Assembly: GCF_000321225.1 (NCBI RefSeq)
Contig: NW_004451653.1
Span: 62,001 to 126,000 of the forward strand
DNA: 64,000 nucleotides
From: Odobenus rosmarus divergens
Taxonomy: Eukaryota; Chordata; Mammalia; Carnivora; Odobenidae
Reading direction: 5' to 3'
The notes under the pieces are model-generated. The model saw nothing but the letters and a program-made list of their open reading frames with translations, was not told the DNA's origin and made no database searches. A program made the position numbers and the translations under genes. Within the stretch, counting starts at the first letter, position 1. Each line of letters begins with the position of its first letter. This document shows, piece after piece, positions 24,163-36,035 of the stretch.

Positions 24163-25904
24163 ACTACCTACATAGTATCTTTGATGATTATAGGACCATT
24201 CAGGTTCTATATTTCTTCTAGAATAAGTTCTGGTAAGTTATATTTTTCTATGGATTTATGCACTTCATTTAAATGCTAAAATGTGATTATAAAACTTTCA
24301 TAAGATCCTCTCATTTCTTTAATCTCTGATGCATTTATACTTATATCAACTTTTCAATTTTGTAGGATTGTGTATTGGTGCCTTTCCTTTTCTTCCCTGA
24401 TTAATCTTACCGGAACTTTAATTTATTAGTCTTTTTCTAAGAAGCAAGTTTTCCCCATTTTGACCTTCTCCATTGTTTTCTTTCATTAATTTCTACTTCT
24501 CTTTATTATTTCCTTATGCCTGATTTGAGTTTATTCTTTTGTACTGTAGCTAACTTCTTAGACTAGATTCTTAGCTTATTTTTTTGGCGTTTCTTTTTTA
24601 ATGAAAGCATTTTAAGCTAAAAATGTCTATCAACTTAGCTGTATCATAGGAGATTTGATGTATTCTCATAACTACTAAAACCTAAGTATTTTCCAACTTC
24701 CATTCTGATTGCCTCCTTGACCCACGAATTGTTTAGAGGCATGTTTTATTTCCAACTTATAAAGTTCCTAGTTATCTTTTTATTATTGATTTCAAACTTA
24801 ATAGCATTATGGTCAGAGCAAGTGGCCTGTGGAATACCAGTCCCTTAGAATCTTTTCTTTCTTATGTCCTAACAATTTTGACAAATGTTCCGAATTGTGC
24901 TTGAAGAGTATGTATATATTGCTTTTTGGTACAATACACCAAAAATTTCTATACATGCCATTATTTCAAGGTTGGCATTGCACTTTTCAAATCTACCTCC
25001 ATACTGACTTTTTTCTCCATTTGATCAATTCCTGAAAGCAAACACTGAAACATCCCAGTATGATGTTAGGTTTATAAATTTCTTGTAGATGTTTAAGTTT
25101 TTTCTTTATGTTTAACCTATATCATTTAATGACAATTAAAACTGTTATGAAATGGCTTTTTTTCGTTTTCTTCAATGACACTTTATCTCAAATAATGCTT
25201 TTTGCCTCAAAGTCTATTTTATCTAATGGTGATACCATCTCTTCTGGACTTGTTTTCTTTACTATTTCTGTATGTATTTTTTCATTTCAATCTTCCTGAG
25301 CACTTGTGTTTTGTGAAATTCTTGTAAACAACATATAGCTGGACAATTTTATAATATTCTCTCTTTAACTTCTGAAATCTATTTGCTTTGTTATTGACGA
25401 TGTATTTTTATTTATTCTACTACCTGATTAAGTGCATTCTATTTCTCCCTCTTTTTGCCTTTTTTTATTCTTTTAGTTACTTGTGAGGGCTTTTCCTTTT
25501 TCTCAAATAATTTTCCCCCGTGATATGGCTGGAAGCTATATATTCTATGTCTAATCATTTAGATATTAAAGTAAATTTTTAGACAAATATCCAGAGTTTA
25601 AGGTTTCTAACCAATCGATATCTTCACTCTCATTCTGAACAATATGAACACCTTTGGTATAGTTTTGATTATCACACTCAAAATTACTCTGATGTTCCCT
25701 ATTTATTTAGTTCTAGCTTCAGATCCAGGAAACCCAATGAATCTAAGGGACGGACTTCCAAAAATTCTGAGAAAATGTCAGCCATTTTCTTTTGGACTGT
25801 TATCTTTTCCATTCTCTGTTTTATCTCTTTCTAATTAGAGGTTTCTTCTTTATTTTCCATGATCACATTAAATTCTCTGCTTAAAATTCTTTTCAGCACA
25901 CAGG

Positions 25905-27290
25905 CAAGTTGAATTCAGAGATCACATCTGCATGAGCCAACTCGAATCTCACAGTTTTCCCTCCACCCTATGCCAAAGTCAAGACAAGCACATTTCTCTA
26001 TTGCCCCCTACAGCATGGTGGTTTTTACTCTTCATTCTCCCTTAGTTAAGGGTGTAGTTCTCAGCTTTATGCAAGAATCGCCTACATCCTATGCTCAATG
26101 AAATGGAAGCTTATGGTCTTCGGGGTTTGGCAGAAACACTCAGGGAAAAAGCCTATACTGACACAGTATTACTGTTTAGTGTTCTTAGGATCTCACTTCA
26201 TTCTGGGACTCAATGTGGTTTTCTTACTTTTATGCCCAAATAAGCATTGGGGTGTGTGTGTGTGTGTGTATCTAAGCTGTTTAGTGGGGGCAGGGTGAAA
26301 ACTTAGAAAATATCTGTAAAACTGCCAGAAAAAAGTCCAAGAACAATGATTTTTTTAATCTCCCCCCTACTTCTCTCCTACTCCAAAAAAACGATTGGTT
26401 TCCATATAAGTAGTACTTTTTTGAGAGAAAGAGGCAAAGAAAGAAGCACATACAAATGATGTAGAGGTTGTAAAAACAAAGCCCTTTATGGTACATCTCT
26501 GGCTCCTGTGGTCAACCCCATACTCCTAACCAAACCTGAGAGAAACCTATCAGCAACAGTAAGTTCCTTTGTCCAATGGGTTAATGCACTGATGGCAAAA
26601 GAACAAAGTGCATCTGGTAGGAATAAGAGCTAGTGTTGGCATTACTGCTTTTGCAGAAGCTCAGACAATGGCTCTAGAACAAATCTCTCTTCCCAGTAAA
26701 TCTCTCCATGCTCCAAGATGATGTGTGTCTAGAAGGCTAGGAACATTTTTATCACTTGGTGATGATTATGACTTGATCTAGCGAAACAGTTTACCCAACA
26801 TGTCAAATGCAGCTGTGTTCATGACTATAGCCACCCTTACCCACAGACACCCAAGACTATGTTCTCCTTACAGAGAACATGAAGGAGGGGACAGCTGAGC
26901 TCCCCAAGGGGCCCAACATAGAAGCATATGGAGAGGTGGTCAGACATGACCTAATGGGAAGGAAATACCCATTGTAGGGAGTCTCTGTGTAAGTTTCCTC
27001 TAAAATGGCCAATGAATAAAGTTCTCACAAAAAGAACAGAAGCTGTGTTTTTAAACTTGGGCCTCACATGAGCCCACCTAATGGTATTGAAAAGATCACT
27101 TACTCTTGTGTGAGTCACTTTATTTATAGAATGGGAACATCTCAGAATTGCCATGAGATTAAAATATGATAATAAGCATATTTTTTTTAATTTTGCTGAA
27201 TGTCTGTAGAAATTACAGGAGGGATAGAATTAATCTAACAATTAGGCTAGAAGAAAATATGTCCAGGGAAATTAAAGAAAAGATAATAAA
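25905..27290. other. Intron 6 DNA, unassigned
   Basis: A (GT)n run at 26251-26269. No exon or named repeat recognised; exons 6 and 7 join in phase, so none is required. Confidence 0.4.
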
Positions 27291-27295
27291 AGTAT

Positions 27296-27500
27296 AGACT
27301 AACAGTCAGCAAACTATGGCCCACAGGCTAAATCCAGGCTAAATCCTCTTTTTACAAATAAAGTTTCATTGGAACATGGCCACACCTATTTGCTTACATG
27401 TTGCCTATGGTGGCTTCTGATGCTACAACAGAGACTGCATGGCCTGCAAAGCTGAAAATATTTACTATCAGTCCTTTCACAGTAAAACTTTGCAGGTTTT
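27296..27500 (+). mobile_element. hAT-Charlie-type DNA transposon fossil
   Basis: CAGTCAGCAAACTATGGCCC at the start, then AATAAAGTTTCATTGGAACA and CAAAGCTGAAAATATTTACT. Same family as 2885-3095 in the other orientation. Confidence 0.75.
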
Positions 27501-27625
27501 GCAACTTTACTTTGCAGTAAAACTTTGCTGATCTATAATGAGAGAGAGAGGGATGCAGAAAGCGGTGAGAAGGGTAGGCCTTTGGTTTTCTTAAAATTTC
27601 TAATTCAGAATAGAAGTTCCTTAAG

Positions 27626-27808
27626 TGGGGGAGCTTGGGTGGCACAGTCTGTTAAACGCCTGACTCATGGTTTCGGCTCAGCTTGTGATCTCAGGGTCAT
27701 GAGATCAAGCCCTGAGTGGGGCTCCACGCAGAGTCTGCTTGAGACTCTCCCTCCCAGTCTGCCACCCTCCCCCACACACTCTAAAATAAATAATAAATCT
27801 AAAAAAAA
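27626..27808 (+). mobile_element. SINEC next to the exon 6 donor
   Basis: Head-like GGGGGAGCTTGGGTGGCACAG and tail AAAATAAATAATAAATC. Duplication AAGTTCCTTAA(G/A) at 27614-27625 and 27809-27820. Its tail ends about 30 bp from exon 6. Confidence 0.92.
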
Positions 27809-27839
27809 AGTTCCTTAAATGCCCACTATCATAACCAAC

Positions 27840-27913
27840 CTAGAAGAAATCAGAACCATGTCTGCAGGAAGGAACTGTCCATTTGAGGCCTTCACAATGT
27901 CGCCCACATTTAC
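27840..27913 (-). CDS. Flippase exon 6: actuator domain
   Basis: 74 nt, acceptor TTTTATAG. The donor is AG|GTTGGT, usable but off consensus at +3 and +4. It codes residues 130-153 (VNVGDIVKASNGQFLPADMVLISS) and AG of Ser154. The VGDIVK..NG..(L/I)PAD signature is typical of P4-ATPases. A SINE sits about 20-30 nt past the donor inside intron 6. Confidence 0.93.
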
Positions 27914-28096
27914 CTATAAAACCAGGAGAGAAATCACAGAAGCATGAATTTTAAAAAAAGCAAAAATAGAGTCAAAATGTGTCGAATATTCTTAAGAAAA
28001 ATTATGATGTGAAAATCCTGGAGCCATGTTAAGAAACTTCAGCTACAGTAGAACAATTTTATTTTTGGAGGGAATCATCCCTCTAAAATGGTTATT

Positions 28097-28296
28097 CTTT
28101 TTTTTTTTTTTTTTAAAGATTTTATTTATTTATTTGACAGAGAGACACACAGAGAGAGAGGGAACACAAGCAGGGGGAGTGGGAGAGGGAGAAGCAGGCT
28201 CCCCGCTGGAGCCCGATGCGGGGCTTGATCCCAGGACGCCGGGATCATGACCTGAGCTGAAGGCAGACACTTAACGACTGAGCCACCCAGGCGCCC
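28097..28296 (-). mobile_element. SINEC with a small internal deletion
   Basis: Duplication CTAAAATGGTTATT at 28083-28096 and 28297-28310. The GAGCAGG unit before GAGCCCGATGCGGGG is missing. Confidence 0.95.
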
Positions 28297-28311
28297 CTAA
28301 AATGGTTATTT

Positions 28312-28545
28312 TTAACTGGGGGCTATTTTGCCCTCCCCTCCCACCAGGGACATTTGGCAATGTCCGGAAACATTTTTGGTTGTCACAACTTTGGGGTTTT
28401 AGGGGATGATGTTACTGGCATCAAGTGGATGGAGGCCAGGGATGCTGCTAAACAGTCCACAATGCACAGGACAGCCCCCCCCCACAACAAATAATTTTCT
28501 GGCCCAAAACGTAAATAGCGCCAAGTTTGAGAAATCCGAACAGAC
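28312..28545 (+). mobile_element. MER20-like hAT DNA transposon
   Basis: GGGACATTTGGCAATGTCCG, TTTTTGGTTGTCACAAC, GGCCAGGGATGCTGCTAAAC and AATGCACAGGACAGCCC are in the order expected for MER20. Confidence 0.8.
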
Positions 28546-28678
28546 CTATTGGTAGTACTATTTTTGCAATTGTGTGCTGTTCATACACTATCACGCTGTA
28601 ATCACTTGCCTAATGGTGGGCTTTTCTCTGCTGCTCTGTGAGGTCCATGTAGAACAGAAAAAATGCCCATCTCCCTCC

Positions 28679-28700
28679 ATCAATCAATCAATCAATCAAT
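28679..28700. repeat. (ATCA)n microsatellite
   Basis: Five perfect CAAT/ATCA units. Confidence 0.9.
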
Positions 28701-28799
28701 ATTTGTTGACTGAATGTATGAATGAATTCTAACTAAGAGAGATGTAAATACTAGGAACAATACCTGAAGAAAGCAATATGAGTTTCTGATGCTTTCTTC

Positions 28800-30065
28800 C
28801 TGTGTACTTTTTCTTTAACAAACCCCTTGAGCATTTACTCCGTGCTAGGTATTGAGGACACTTAAAATTGGCAGGACCTTCCTGGGCAGCTAGAAAAGCG
28901 GGACAGCCAGGGGGAGGTTGGGGGTAAAAATTCTTTCCTAAACCAATTTCTGGACCTATATTGAAAAAATTTCTGAGGAGGAGAAGAGAACAAGGAGACT
29001 ATCTTTTATATATAATATGATTATACAGATCATTTCTATCTTCATTAATTGAACAAAGTTTAATTAAATACTTCTGGATAAAAGTGAGGAGAGAACCTTA
29101 AATGCTATAAGTGTCTATAAATGCTGAGAACACGTGCAACAGTAGGGGAGAAAAAAGGATTGACAATTAAACATTCACAACTTATATCAAGGTCACAATG
29201 CAGTGAACAATAAAGCATTTGTAACTTATATAAACAACTAACTTACAGCAAGATTTAACAATGACTAGAATGAGATAAGTTTGAGACTTTGTAATTAAAA
29301 CTAGATTTCCCCCCAAGAAACAATATTGATGCAGATTATGCACCCAGGGAACTGATAGCAGGCAGTTGTACTCTAAGGGTGCTCATGACCAGCACATCTC
29401 TTACAAATTCTTTTTCTCTTTTGCCCAAAGGACCCCCAAATCAACTCCCTTTTCCTTTTGTAAGCACCTGATGTGTAATGTGCTCTGTTTGCTTGTACAG
29501 GTGGTAAAATGAGTCAGAGGGATAAGAATTCCTGGTCCTTGGCTCTAGCTGGCTCGTTCTTCCAGTGGAAGACGCTGGGGGTAAGTAAATTAAAGCTCAG
29601 ATCATGCAATCACCTCTGCACAGAAAGAAGCCCCCCTCCCCCTGCTGCAGCCTCACTCCTCTCCTGTCTCTCACCAACCCTCTCCCCTGAGACTTTGCCA
29701 ACCAGGAATGGAGTGGATCTCTCAGGGACTTTTTTCTCTTAGTCCCAATGAGAAGAGCAAAATGTAATCATGGTTGACTCACCCGCTCTAGCTCTTTCAG
29801 GGAAAGACATACTGATGATACTTAGAAATCAAAACACTCTTACAACTAGTGTTCAAAGGAATTTTACACTGGTCAGTAATGAATTATTGATGAGGACAAA
29901 GTATCTAGCCCCACTATGCCTTTAACCTCTATCCCAAGGGCAAATATTCATGAAAATATTCCCTGAGGTAGTCTCCATATAAAGGTTGCCTTGTACCCTG
30001 AGCAACAGTTTGTGAAGCATCATCTTTAAATATTCCAGTCAATGACACAAAAGTAACACCGAGGC
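28800..30065. other. Intron 5 DNA, mostly unassigned
   Basis: A short L2-like piece at about 28820-28880 (GCATTTACTCCGTGCTAGGT). The rest is unassigned. Confidence 0.4.
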
Positions 30066-30069
30066 ACAT

Positions 30070-30275
30070 TAGAAAGCATGTAGACTTCCAACCAAACAGA
30101 CTTAAATTCAAAGCCTATTTTCACCACTTTCAGGCTGTGTGAGCTTGAGCAAAATAGTTATTCCCTTTGATCCTCTACTTCCTTCCTCATCTACAAAATA
30201 GGATAATTTGACAGTTCTTGAAGACATGTTTCAGAGATAAAAATCTGTAACTCTAAATATGGTAGGTGCTTATTA
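30070..30275 (+). mobile_element. MIR SINE
   Basis: MIR layout: AGACTTAAATTCAAAGCC, GGCTGTGTGAGCTTGAGCAA, CTTCCTCATCTACAAAATAG, GGTAGGTGCTTATTA. It ends next to exon 5. Confidence 0.8.
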
Positions 30276-30297
30276 CTAACTTAAAATATATTCTTAC

Positions 30298-30338
30298 CTC
30301 TTTCCACATAATCATTTTCCATGCATTCTCTCTTAACA
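30298..30338 (-). CDS. Flippase exon 5: 41-nt micro-exon
   Basis: 41 nt, acceptor TGTTTTCCAG, donor GAG|GTAAGA. It completes Val116 and codes LRENAWKMIMWKE (117-129), the first strand region of the actuator domain. The family pattern is VLR...W..I.W..V. It lies 625 nt downstream of exon 4 in the transcript, and the phases match on both sides. Confidence 0.92.
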
Positions 30339-30963
30339 CTGGAAAACACAGAACTATGTATTAACTGTAACAATTGCATTAGGTAAAGTCCAAAATAATA
30401 GAAGATATTTTTCCAAAAAACTAAATGTGTTTCTTTATAAAGTACTGTCTTTATTAATTTAACCTTGATATAAACTGGAAAAATATGTAAACTGTGTTCA
30501 CATGCACTGCACCAAAATAGAGCAATATGTATAATATAATGTAACTTAACATAAGGATAGATGACTGTTAGGTAAAGCTATGTTAAGTACTTCTGATCCT
30601 AAAGAGAAAACAGTTTGCTGTTACATGCTAAAATACTGGCTGATAGCCCAAAAGCAACATTATATATTTCTAATCAATTACAAAGATAACACATATCAAA
30701 ACTAGGACTGAGAGAGACTATGTAACACCCAGATCTTTTTTATCGACATAAGAATTGCTCATATCCCAAATATTCCAATTTTATTTTATTCTAATTAACA
30801 TAATTGATGATTGTCACATATAGAAAACAAGTTTCCTAATGGTTGTTGTTTTCTATATTTCTTTAAATAATGAAACATTATGAAACATAGTACATATATC
30901 TATTTGGTCAATTTGGATATTTTTTATAGTGAAAGGGAATAAAAGTTTAATCTAACATCTTAC

Positions 30964-31009
30964 CCATTGTGGTCTTTGTGTTAACTAATTTGTCTGCCAT
31001 ATGTCGTTT
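30964..31009 (-). CDS. Flippase exon 4: 46-nt micro-exon
   Basis: 46 nt, acceptor TTCTATAACAG, donor G|GTAAGA. It codes residues 101-115 (KRHMADKLVNTKTTM) plus the first base of Val116. The KRH.AD..VN motif and the micro-exon size match the equivalent ATP8A1/ATP8A2 exon. It is too short to show up in an open-frame scan. It was found by motif and confirmed by phase with both neighbours. Confidence 0.93.
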
Positions 31010-31246
31010 CTGTTATAGAAAAAAATCCATTATGTTAAAAGTTCAAAGTGAATAATCCACATCATAATACAAGTCATAGGAGGTTTAGGAAAGAATAGAG
31101 GCAGCAAACCTGATTGTAAAGGATTTTGGGGGTTTTTTTTTGTTTTGGGGGGTTGTTTTTTTGTGGGGTTTTTTTGGCTATAACTAATTTCAATTTTGTT
31201 TTGCTCTTATCCGACTCTCTAAATTAAGATGTGATCTAAGGGAAGG

Positions 31247-31450
31247 AGTATAGCGAAGTGGTTAAGCATGTGGCCCCTAGAGACAGCTTACCTTGGTTGA
31301 CATTCCAGCTCTGCCTCTTATGAATGTAGCCATGTCAGGTCACGAACCAGTATGTGCCTCAGTGTAATTGAATACACGCACACGCATACAAATACATACA
31401 ATACAGGGCCTCCTACATAGTGAAGTGCTACTTAAAATGTCAGCATATTA
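31247..31450 (+). mobile_element. MIR SINE
   Basis: GCGAAGTGGTTAAGCATGTG, CATTCCAGCTCTGCCTCTTA, TGTGCCTCAGTG; a (CA)-rich patch interrupts it at 31375-31400. Confidence 0.7.
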
Positions 31451-31826
31451 TACGTTGCTTTCAATGACTATCTTTCTAGTTAAACACATAATTAACAATC
31501 TTGAATTATGCCCCAATTTAGCTCAAGGCTTTTGATTAAGTTTGAAAAATTCTTTCATCTTATAAAGCAATCAAAAGACCAGCAACCAAATAGATCTTAC
31601 TGATGACCTATCTTTTCAAGATATGAAGGAATGAGGCAGAATCATAGGAGTAACAATAGCTAGCAATTTTGGAAAACGAGCATTAGGACTGTGAGTGAGG
31701 AGGAAGGGGACTCTACTAGAGTGACCCCAGCTGTAGCAGGTTGGGTCAGAACAAACAGAAAATATAAATTTCTCTCTTCTTTTCCTTCACTGCTGAAATC
31801 TGTAGGCTCATGTGAAATTCTATCTG

Positions 31827-31925
31827 TGGGGTCACCCGGGTGGCTCAGTCTGTCTGAGTCAGATTAAGCGGTTAAGTGTCTGTCTTCAGCTCAGATCATG
31901 ATCTCAGGGTCATGGGATCGAATCC
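31827..31925 (+). mobile_element. SINEC head fragment
   Basis: GGGGTCACCCGGGTGGCTCAG to TGGGATCGAATCC. A short internal duplication-like stretch (GTCTGTCTGAGTCAGATTAAG) is present; the tail is absent. Confidence 0.8.
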
Positions 31926-32009
31926 TTTAGCCCGTTAGGATTTTCTGGTTGCATTATAGCCTCAAAGATATATCTTATGACCACAATTAAGTCCCACTGG
32001 TTTCTCAAA

Positions 32010-32037
32010 TACACACACACACACACACACACACACA
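32010..32037. repeat. (CA)n microsatellite
   Basis: About 13 uninterrupted AC units. Confidence 0.95.
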
Positions 32038-32195
32038 ATGTAAGATTTGAAATCTTAAAACTTTAATTTGATTTTTCACATCAACTACAGATTTAAAAAA
32101 TTATACCCGTTCCAACAAGAAGCTTGAAAACAACAACCATGTCTCTTCTACTCAAGGGAGTAGTTTTGAGAACGTTTCACTAACAGTAAACTTAC

Positions 32196-32294
32196 ATAAT
32201 CTTCTACAATCTCTTTGATGCCTGAAACCATAAGAATCATCATCAAAGGCAAGAGAGTTGTATATTTTCCCGTTGGAGACACATCTGGAATTTG
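32196..32294 (-). CDS. Flippase exon 3: TM1-TM2 loop and TM2
   Basis: 99 nt, phase 0 at both ends, acceptor TTTTTGCAG, donor TAT|GTAAGT. It codes residues 68-100: [13 protein letters not shown] followed by the hydrophobic [20 protein letters not shown]. The QIPDVSPTG(K/R)YTT block is nearly invariant in ATP8A1 and ATP8A2. TM2 is about residues 79-97 and leads into the actuator domain. Confidence 0.95.
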
Positions 32295-32725
32295 CTGCAA
32301 AAACAATCAGAGTGACCATGAATCTTATGATGACTCTTATATTTTGCTTAACACTAAAAGTCAGGCTACTAGTGGCATACCCGGGACGTAAGAACAACCC
32401 ACAGTGTTAAATAAAAAGAGGAGGGAGACTTTTAGCATATCAAAACCGTCCCTGAAGCAGGACACTAAACATTATGCAAAAGTGCGACTTCTTAACACTT
32501 TGGTCATTATGTCACCTTTCCAATACAATACTTTCGTTACATTTTGAAGAGAATAGTTCAAAACTTACAATGTCTAAAATACCATCCTTTCAAAATAGTT
32601 AAATCCAGAAGGTCAGTTAACTGAATCTTCTTTTTGAGGCAAAAGAGAAATTTTTTTTGGAGGCACAGGCAAATAACATTTCTTATAATTTCCGGTGGAA
32701 GGCACCCTGGGTCTACCCACTACTG
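32295..32725. other. Intron 2 DNA without a recognised element
   Basis: Nothing recognised. Confidence 0.4.
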
Positions 32726-32745
32726 TTTAAAATATGAGAAATAAA

Positions 32746-32948
32746 ATGGGGTGCCTGGGTGGCTCAGTTAAGTGTCTGGCTCTTGATTTCGGCTCAGGTC
32801 ATGATCTCAGTGTTGTGAGATTGAGCCCTGCATGGGGCTCCGCACTGAGCGTGGAGCCTGCCTTTAGATTCTCTCTCTCTCTCTCTCTCTGCCCCTCCTT
32901 GCCCCCCTCGCCCCTGCTCACACTCTCTAAATAAATAAATAAATAAAT
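32746..32948 (+). mobile_element. SINEC
   Basis: Perfect 17-bp duplication AAAATATGAGAAATAAA at 32729-32745 and 32949-32965. Confidence 0.96.
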
Positions 32949-33199
32949 AAAATATGAGAAATAAAGTGATAAACAGGCTGTGGCAGTTTCCTGATGGACA
33001 GAAGGGTAGGTGAGGTCCTAGATTGGCCCCTTTAGTTTTCCAGATTTAGACCAGTTCTTAGCCCTGTATTTCCAGACTTGGGCCTGTGTGTACCTTCTAT
33101 GCTGCCTTATTTCCTGCTTGCTTATCTCTCTGTGTAGCAAAATAGTGTTTATTTTGAAACTCTCGATGATTCTTATAGTTACTTTAAAAGCAATCTGAG

Positions 33200-33392
33200 G
33201 GGGCACCTGCGCGGCTCAGTTGGTTAATCATCTGCCTTTGGCTCAGGTCATGATCTCAGGTCCTAGGATGAGTCCAGAGTGGGGCTCCCTGCTCAGGCGG
33301 GAGCCTGTTTTTCCCTCTCCCTCTGCCCCTCCCCCTGCTCATGCTCTTTCCCTCTCTCTCTCAAGTAAATAAATACAATCTTTAAAAAATAA
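33200..33392 (+). mobile_element. SINEC with expanded A-rich tail
   Basis: Head GGGGGCACCTGCGCGGCTCAG. The tail runs into the A-rich tract listed next. Confidence 0.92.
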
Positions 33393-33632
33393 TAAAAATA
33401 AGTTAAAATTAAATAAAATTACATCAATACATAAAAAATAAAATTACATAAATACATAAGAAATAAAATTACATAAATACATTAAAAATTACATAAACAA
33501 ATACATTAAGAAATAAAATTACATACATACACACATAAAAATACATAATAAATAATAATTAAATTAAATTAAATAAAAATAAACAAAATAAATAAAATAA
33601 AATAAATAAAATACATACAATACAATACAATT
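33384..33632. repeat. A-rich tract derived from a SINE tail
   Basis: About 250 bp of AAATAAAATTACATAAATAC-like imperfect repeats following the SINE. Confidence 0.85.
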
Positions 33633-33689
33633 CGAGAACCAGAAGAGAAAGGGGAGAAATTTTAGGATTGCTTAGGCTATCAATTAAAT

Positions 33690-34440
33690 CTGTCTTTCCT
33701 ATAACTCCTATCTGCCCCCTCCTCTCCATCTCTCTCTGCAGGGCCCCTCCAAGCCAGTCTTGTCATTCACAGGCCTCTCTCGTCTCTCCCTCAGTTAAGC
33801 CTAACCAGAGCTGGTCGCTTCACTCTAGCTCCTGTCACTGCCTTTTTCCTATCCCTAGAATACAGTCCAAGCTTCTGAATGTAGCACACTAGGCTTCTTA
33901 TAACCTGATCTCAGCTGACATCTTTAGCTTCTTTTCTACCCTATGCTCCAAACAAAAATTTTGCTGTTTCCTAGAACATTTCATACACTAGAAAAAAACT
34001 TAATACTTGCAATTTTCACAATTCAAAATACATAATTGTTCTCAGAGAAAATTCTACCTCTTTCCCTCCCCCCTTCTTTGTCCCTGTTTCCTATAAAAGG
34101 CAACCAGTGCTTCCTGTTTGTGCCTTTGCTCACACAGTCTCCTGTGCCTGAAAGGCCTTCTCTCCTTCCGCTGCCCCTCTGCTTACTGTTAGACTCCTCC
34201 TCCTCTAATCTTTGGCTCAAAGGTCATCTTTTTCACTAGCTTTTCCTGAACCACTCACCCTCAAGCCCAAAGGACGCTGTGTTCCCCTAACACTTTATAA
34301 ATATTTCTTAAAGTATTTGTATGTTAAGACTACCAGCTCTCCAAAGGTAGGAGCTAGGTCTAATAATTCATCCTTGAATTCTTAATTCCATGCACAAATT
34401 TTGGTACACACTTATGTTGACCTCTATAAATGTTCACTAA
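33690..34440 (+). mobile_element. Probable L2 LINE fragment
   Basis: C/T-rich decayed text ending in ACCAGCTCTCCAAAGGTAGG and TGTTCACTAATG, in the order of an L2 3' end. Confidence 0.5.
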
Positions 34441-34444
34441 TGCC

Positions 34445-34890
34445 AGTCTTCTGTTTAAGTTCAATTCAACAAATTCACTAAATTTTTATCCCAAAGCTTG
34501 GCCACTTTGAACGCACTATTTCTATTCAAGAAATTTTCAGTTTTCCAGGAAAAATAAAATCAGTTATAACATACGGCACAGATCACAGCTACAGAAGATG
34601 AAGATGGAGCATGGCATTTCGTGAAGTTTGAAGGAAGGTGATTTTGAGCTGCGCCTTTAAGAGAATGGATAGATTATAGCCAGATGAGTGTCTTCTGGGT
34701 TAGGTAATAGAATGAACCAAGGTCTAGAGATAGGAAGAAAATTGGGGAATTGTGAGGAGGCTTGCCTCTTGGGTTGTGCTGGATTGTAAGGGTTCATGAT
34801 GAAAATAAGTTTGAATAAACAGGAATAAACCAAAATATGGAAAGTCTTGAATTTAACTGTTTTGAAAAGATGTTATTCCTAAAAGAAAAC
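34445..34890. other. Intron 2 DNA without a recognised element
   Basis: Nothing recognised. Confidence 0.4.
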
Positions 34891-34894
34891 AGAG

Positions 34895-36035
34895 GGAAAG
34901 CTTCTAGACATTGGTCTTGGCAATGATTTCTTGGATATGATGCCAAAAGCACAGACAACAAAAGCAAAAATAGACAAGTGGGACTACATCAAACTGAAAA
35001 GCTTCTGCACAGCAAGGGGAACCGTCAATAAAATGAAAAGGCAACCTACAGAATAGGAGAAAATATTTGAAGCCCCCCCATCTGATAAAGATATTTAGGA
35101 ACTCCAACTCAATAGGAAAAAAAAAATAATAATCCAATCAAAATGGGCAAATGACCTGAATAGACATTTCTCTAAAGACAACATGCAAATGGCCAAGAGG
35201 TACATGAAAAGGTGCTCAACATCACACTAATCATCACACAAATGAAATTCCAAATCACAGTCAGATATCACCGCACACATGTTAGGATGGCTATTAGCAA
35301 AACACAAAAAAATAACAAGTGTTGGTGAGGATGTGAAAAGATTGGAACCCTTGTACACTTCTGGTGGGAATAGAAAATGGTGCTGCTGTTATAGAAAGTA
35401 ATATGAAGCTTTTACAAAAATTTAAAAATAGAACTACCATATGGATCAGCAATCCCACTTCTGGGTATTTATCCAAAAGAGTTGAAATCAGGATCTTGGA
35501 GACACAGCAGCACTCCCATGTTCATAGCAGAATTTTTCACCATAGCCAAAATATGGGAATAACCTCAATGTCTGTCGATGGATGACTGGATAAAGAAAGT
35601 GTGGCATATATACAATGGGATATTATTCAGACTTTAAAAAAGGGATATTATTCAGACTTAAAAAGATGGAAATCCTGCCATACATAACAACATGGATGAA
35701 CTTTGAGGACATCATGCTAAGTGAAATGAGCTACACACAGAATGACAAATCCTGCATAAGTCCACTTATGAGACATCTAACATGGTCAGATTCATGGAAT
35801 CAGAGTAAAATGGTGGTGTCAGGGGCTAGAGAGAGGGAGAGATGAAGAGTTGTTATTCAATGAGCATAAAGTTTCAGTTATGCAAAATTAATAAGTCCTA
35901 GAGATCTGCTGTACAACAGATGTCTATGGTTAACACTGCTATACTGTATACTTAAAATTGTTAAGGGGGTAGATCTCACATTAAGTGTTCTTACTGAAAT
36001 ACAAAAAAAGAAAAGAAAAGAAAAGAAAATTAGCT
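34895..36035 (+). mobile_element. 5'-truncated L1 (ORF2 end and 3'UTR)
   Basis: Sense L1 text: GACTACATCAAACTGAAAAG, AGCAATCCCACTTCTGGGTA, AACATGGATGAACTTTGAGG; ends with an (AAAAG)n tail at about 36004-36029. The reading frame is broken. Confidence 0.88.

Larger units (their letters stand above)
22850..25900 (-). mobile_element. Old antisense L1 (ORF2 region), broken up
   Basis: Reverse-transcriptase-region text on the minus strand (TACAATAATGTCATCTCCAAA near 22960; 24000-25900 with ATGGTCAGAGCAAGTGGCC). Frames decayed. SINEs at 23067 and 23744, and an unassigned 300-bp block between them. Confidence 0.6.
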
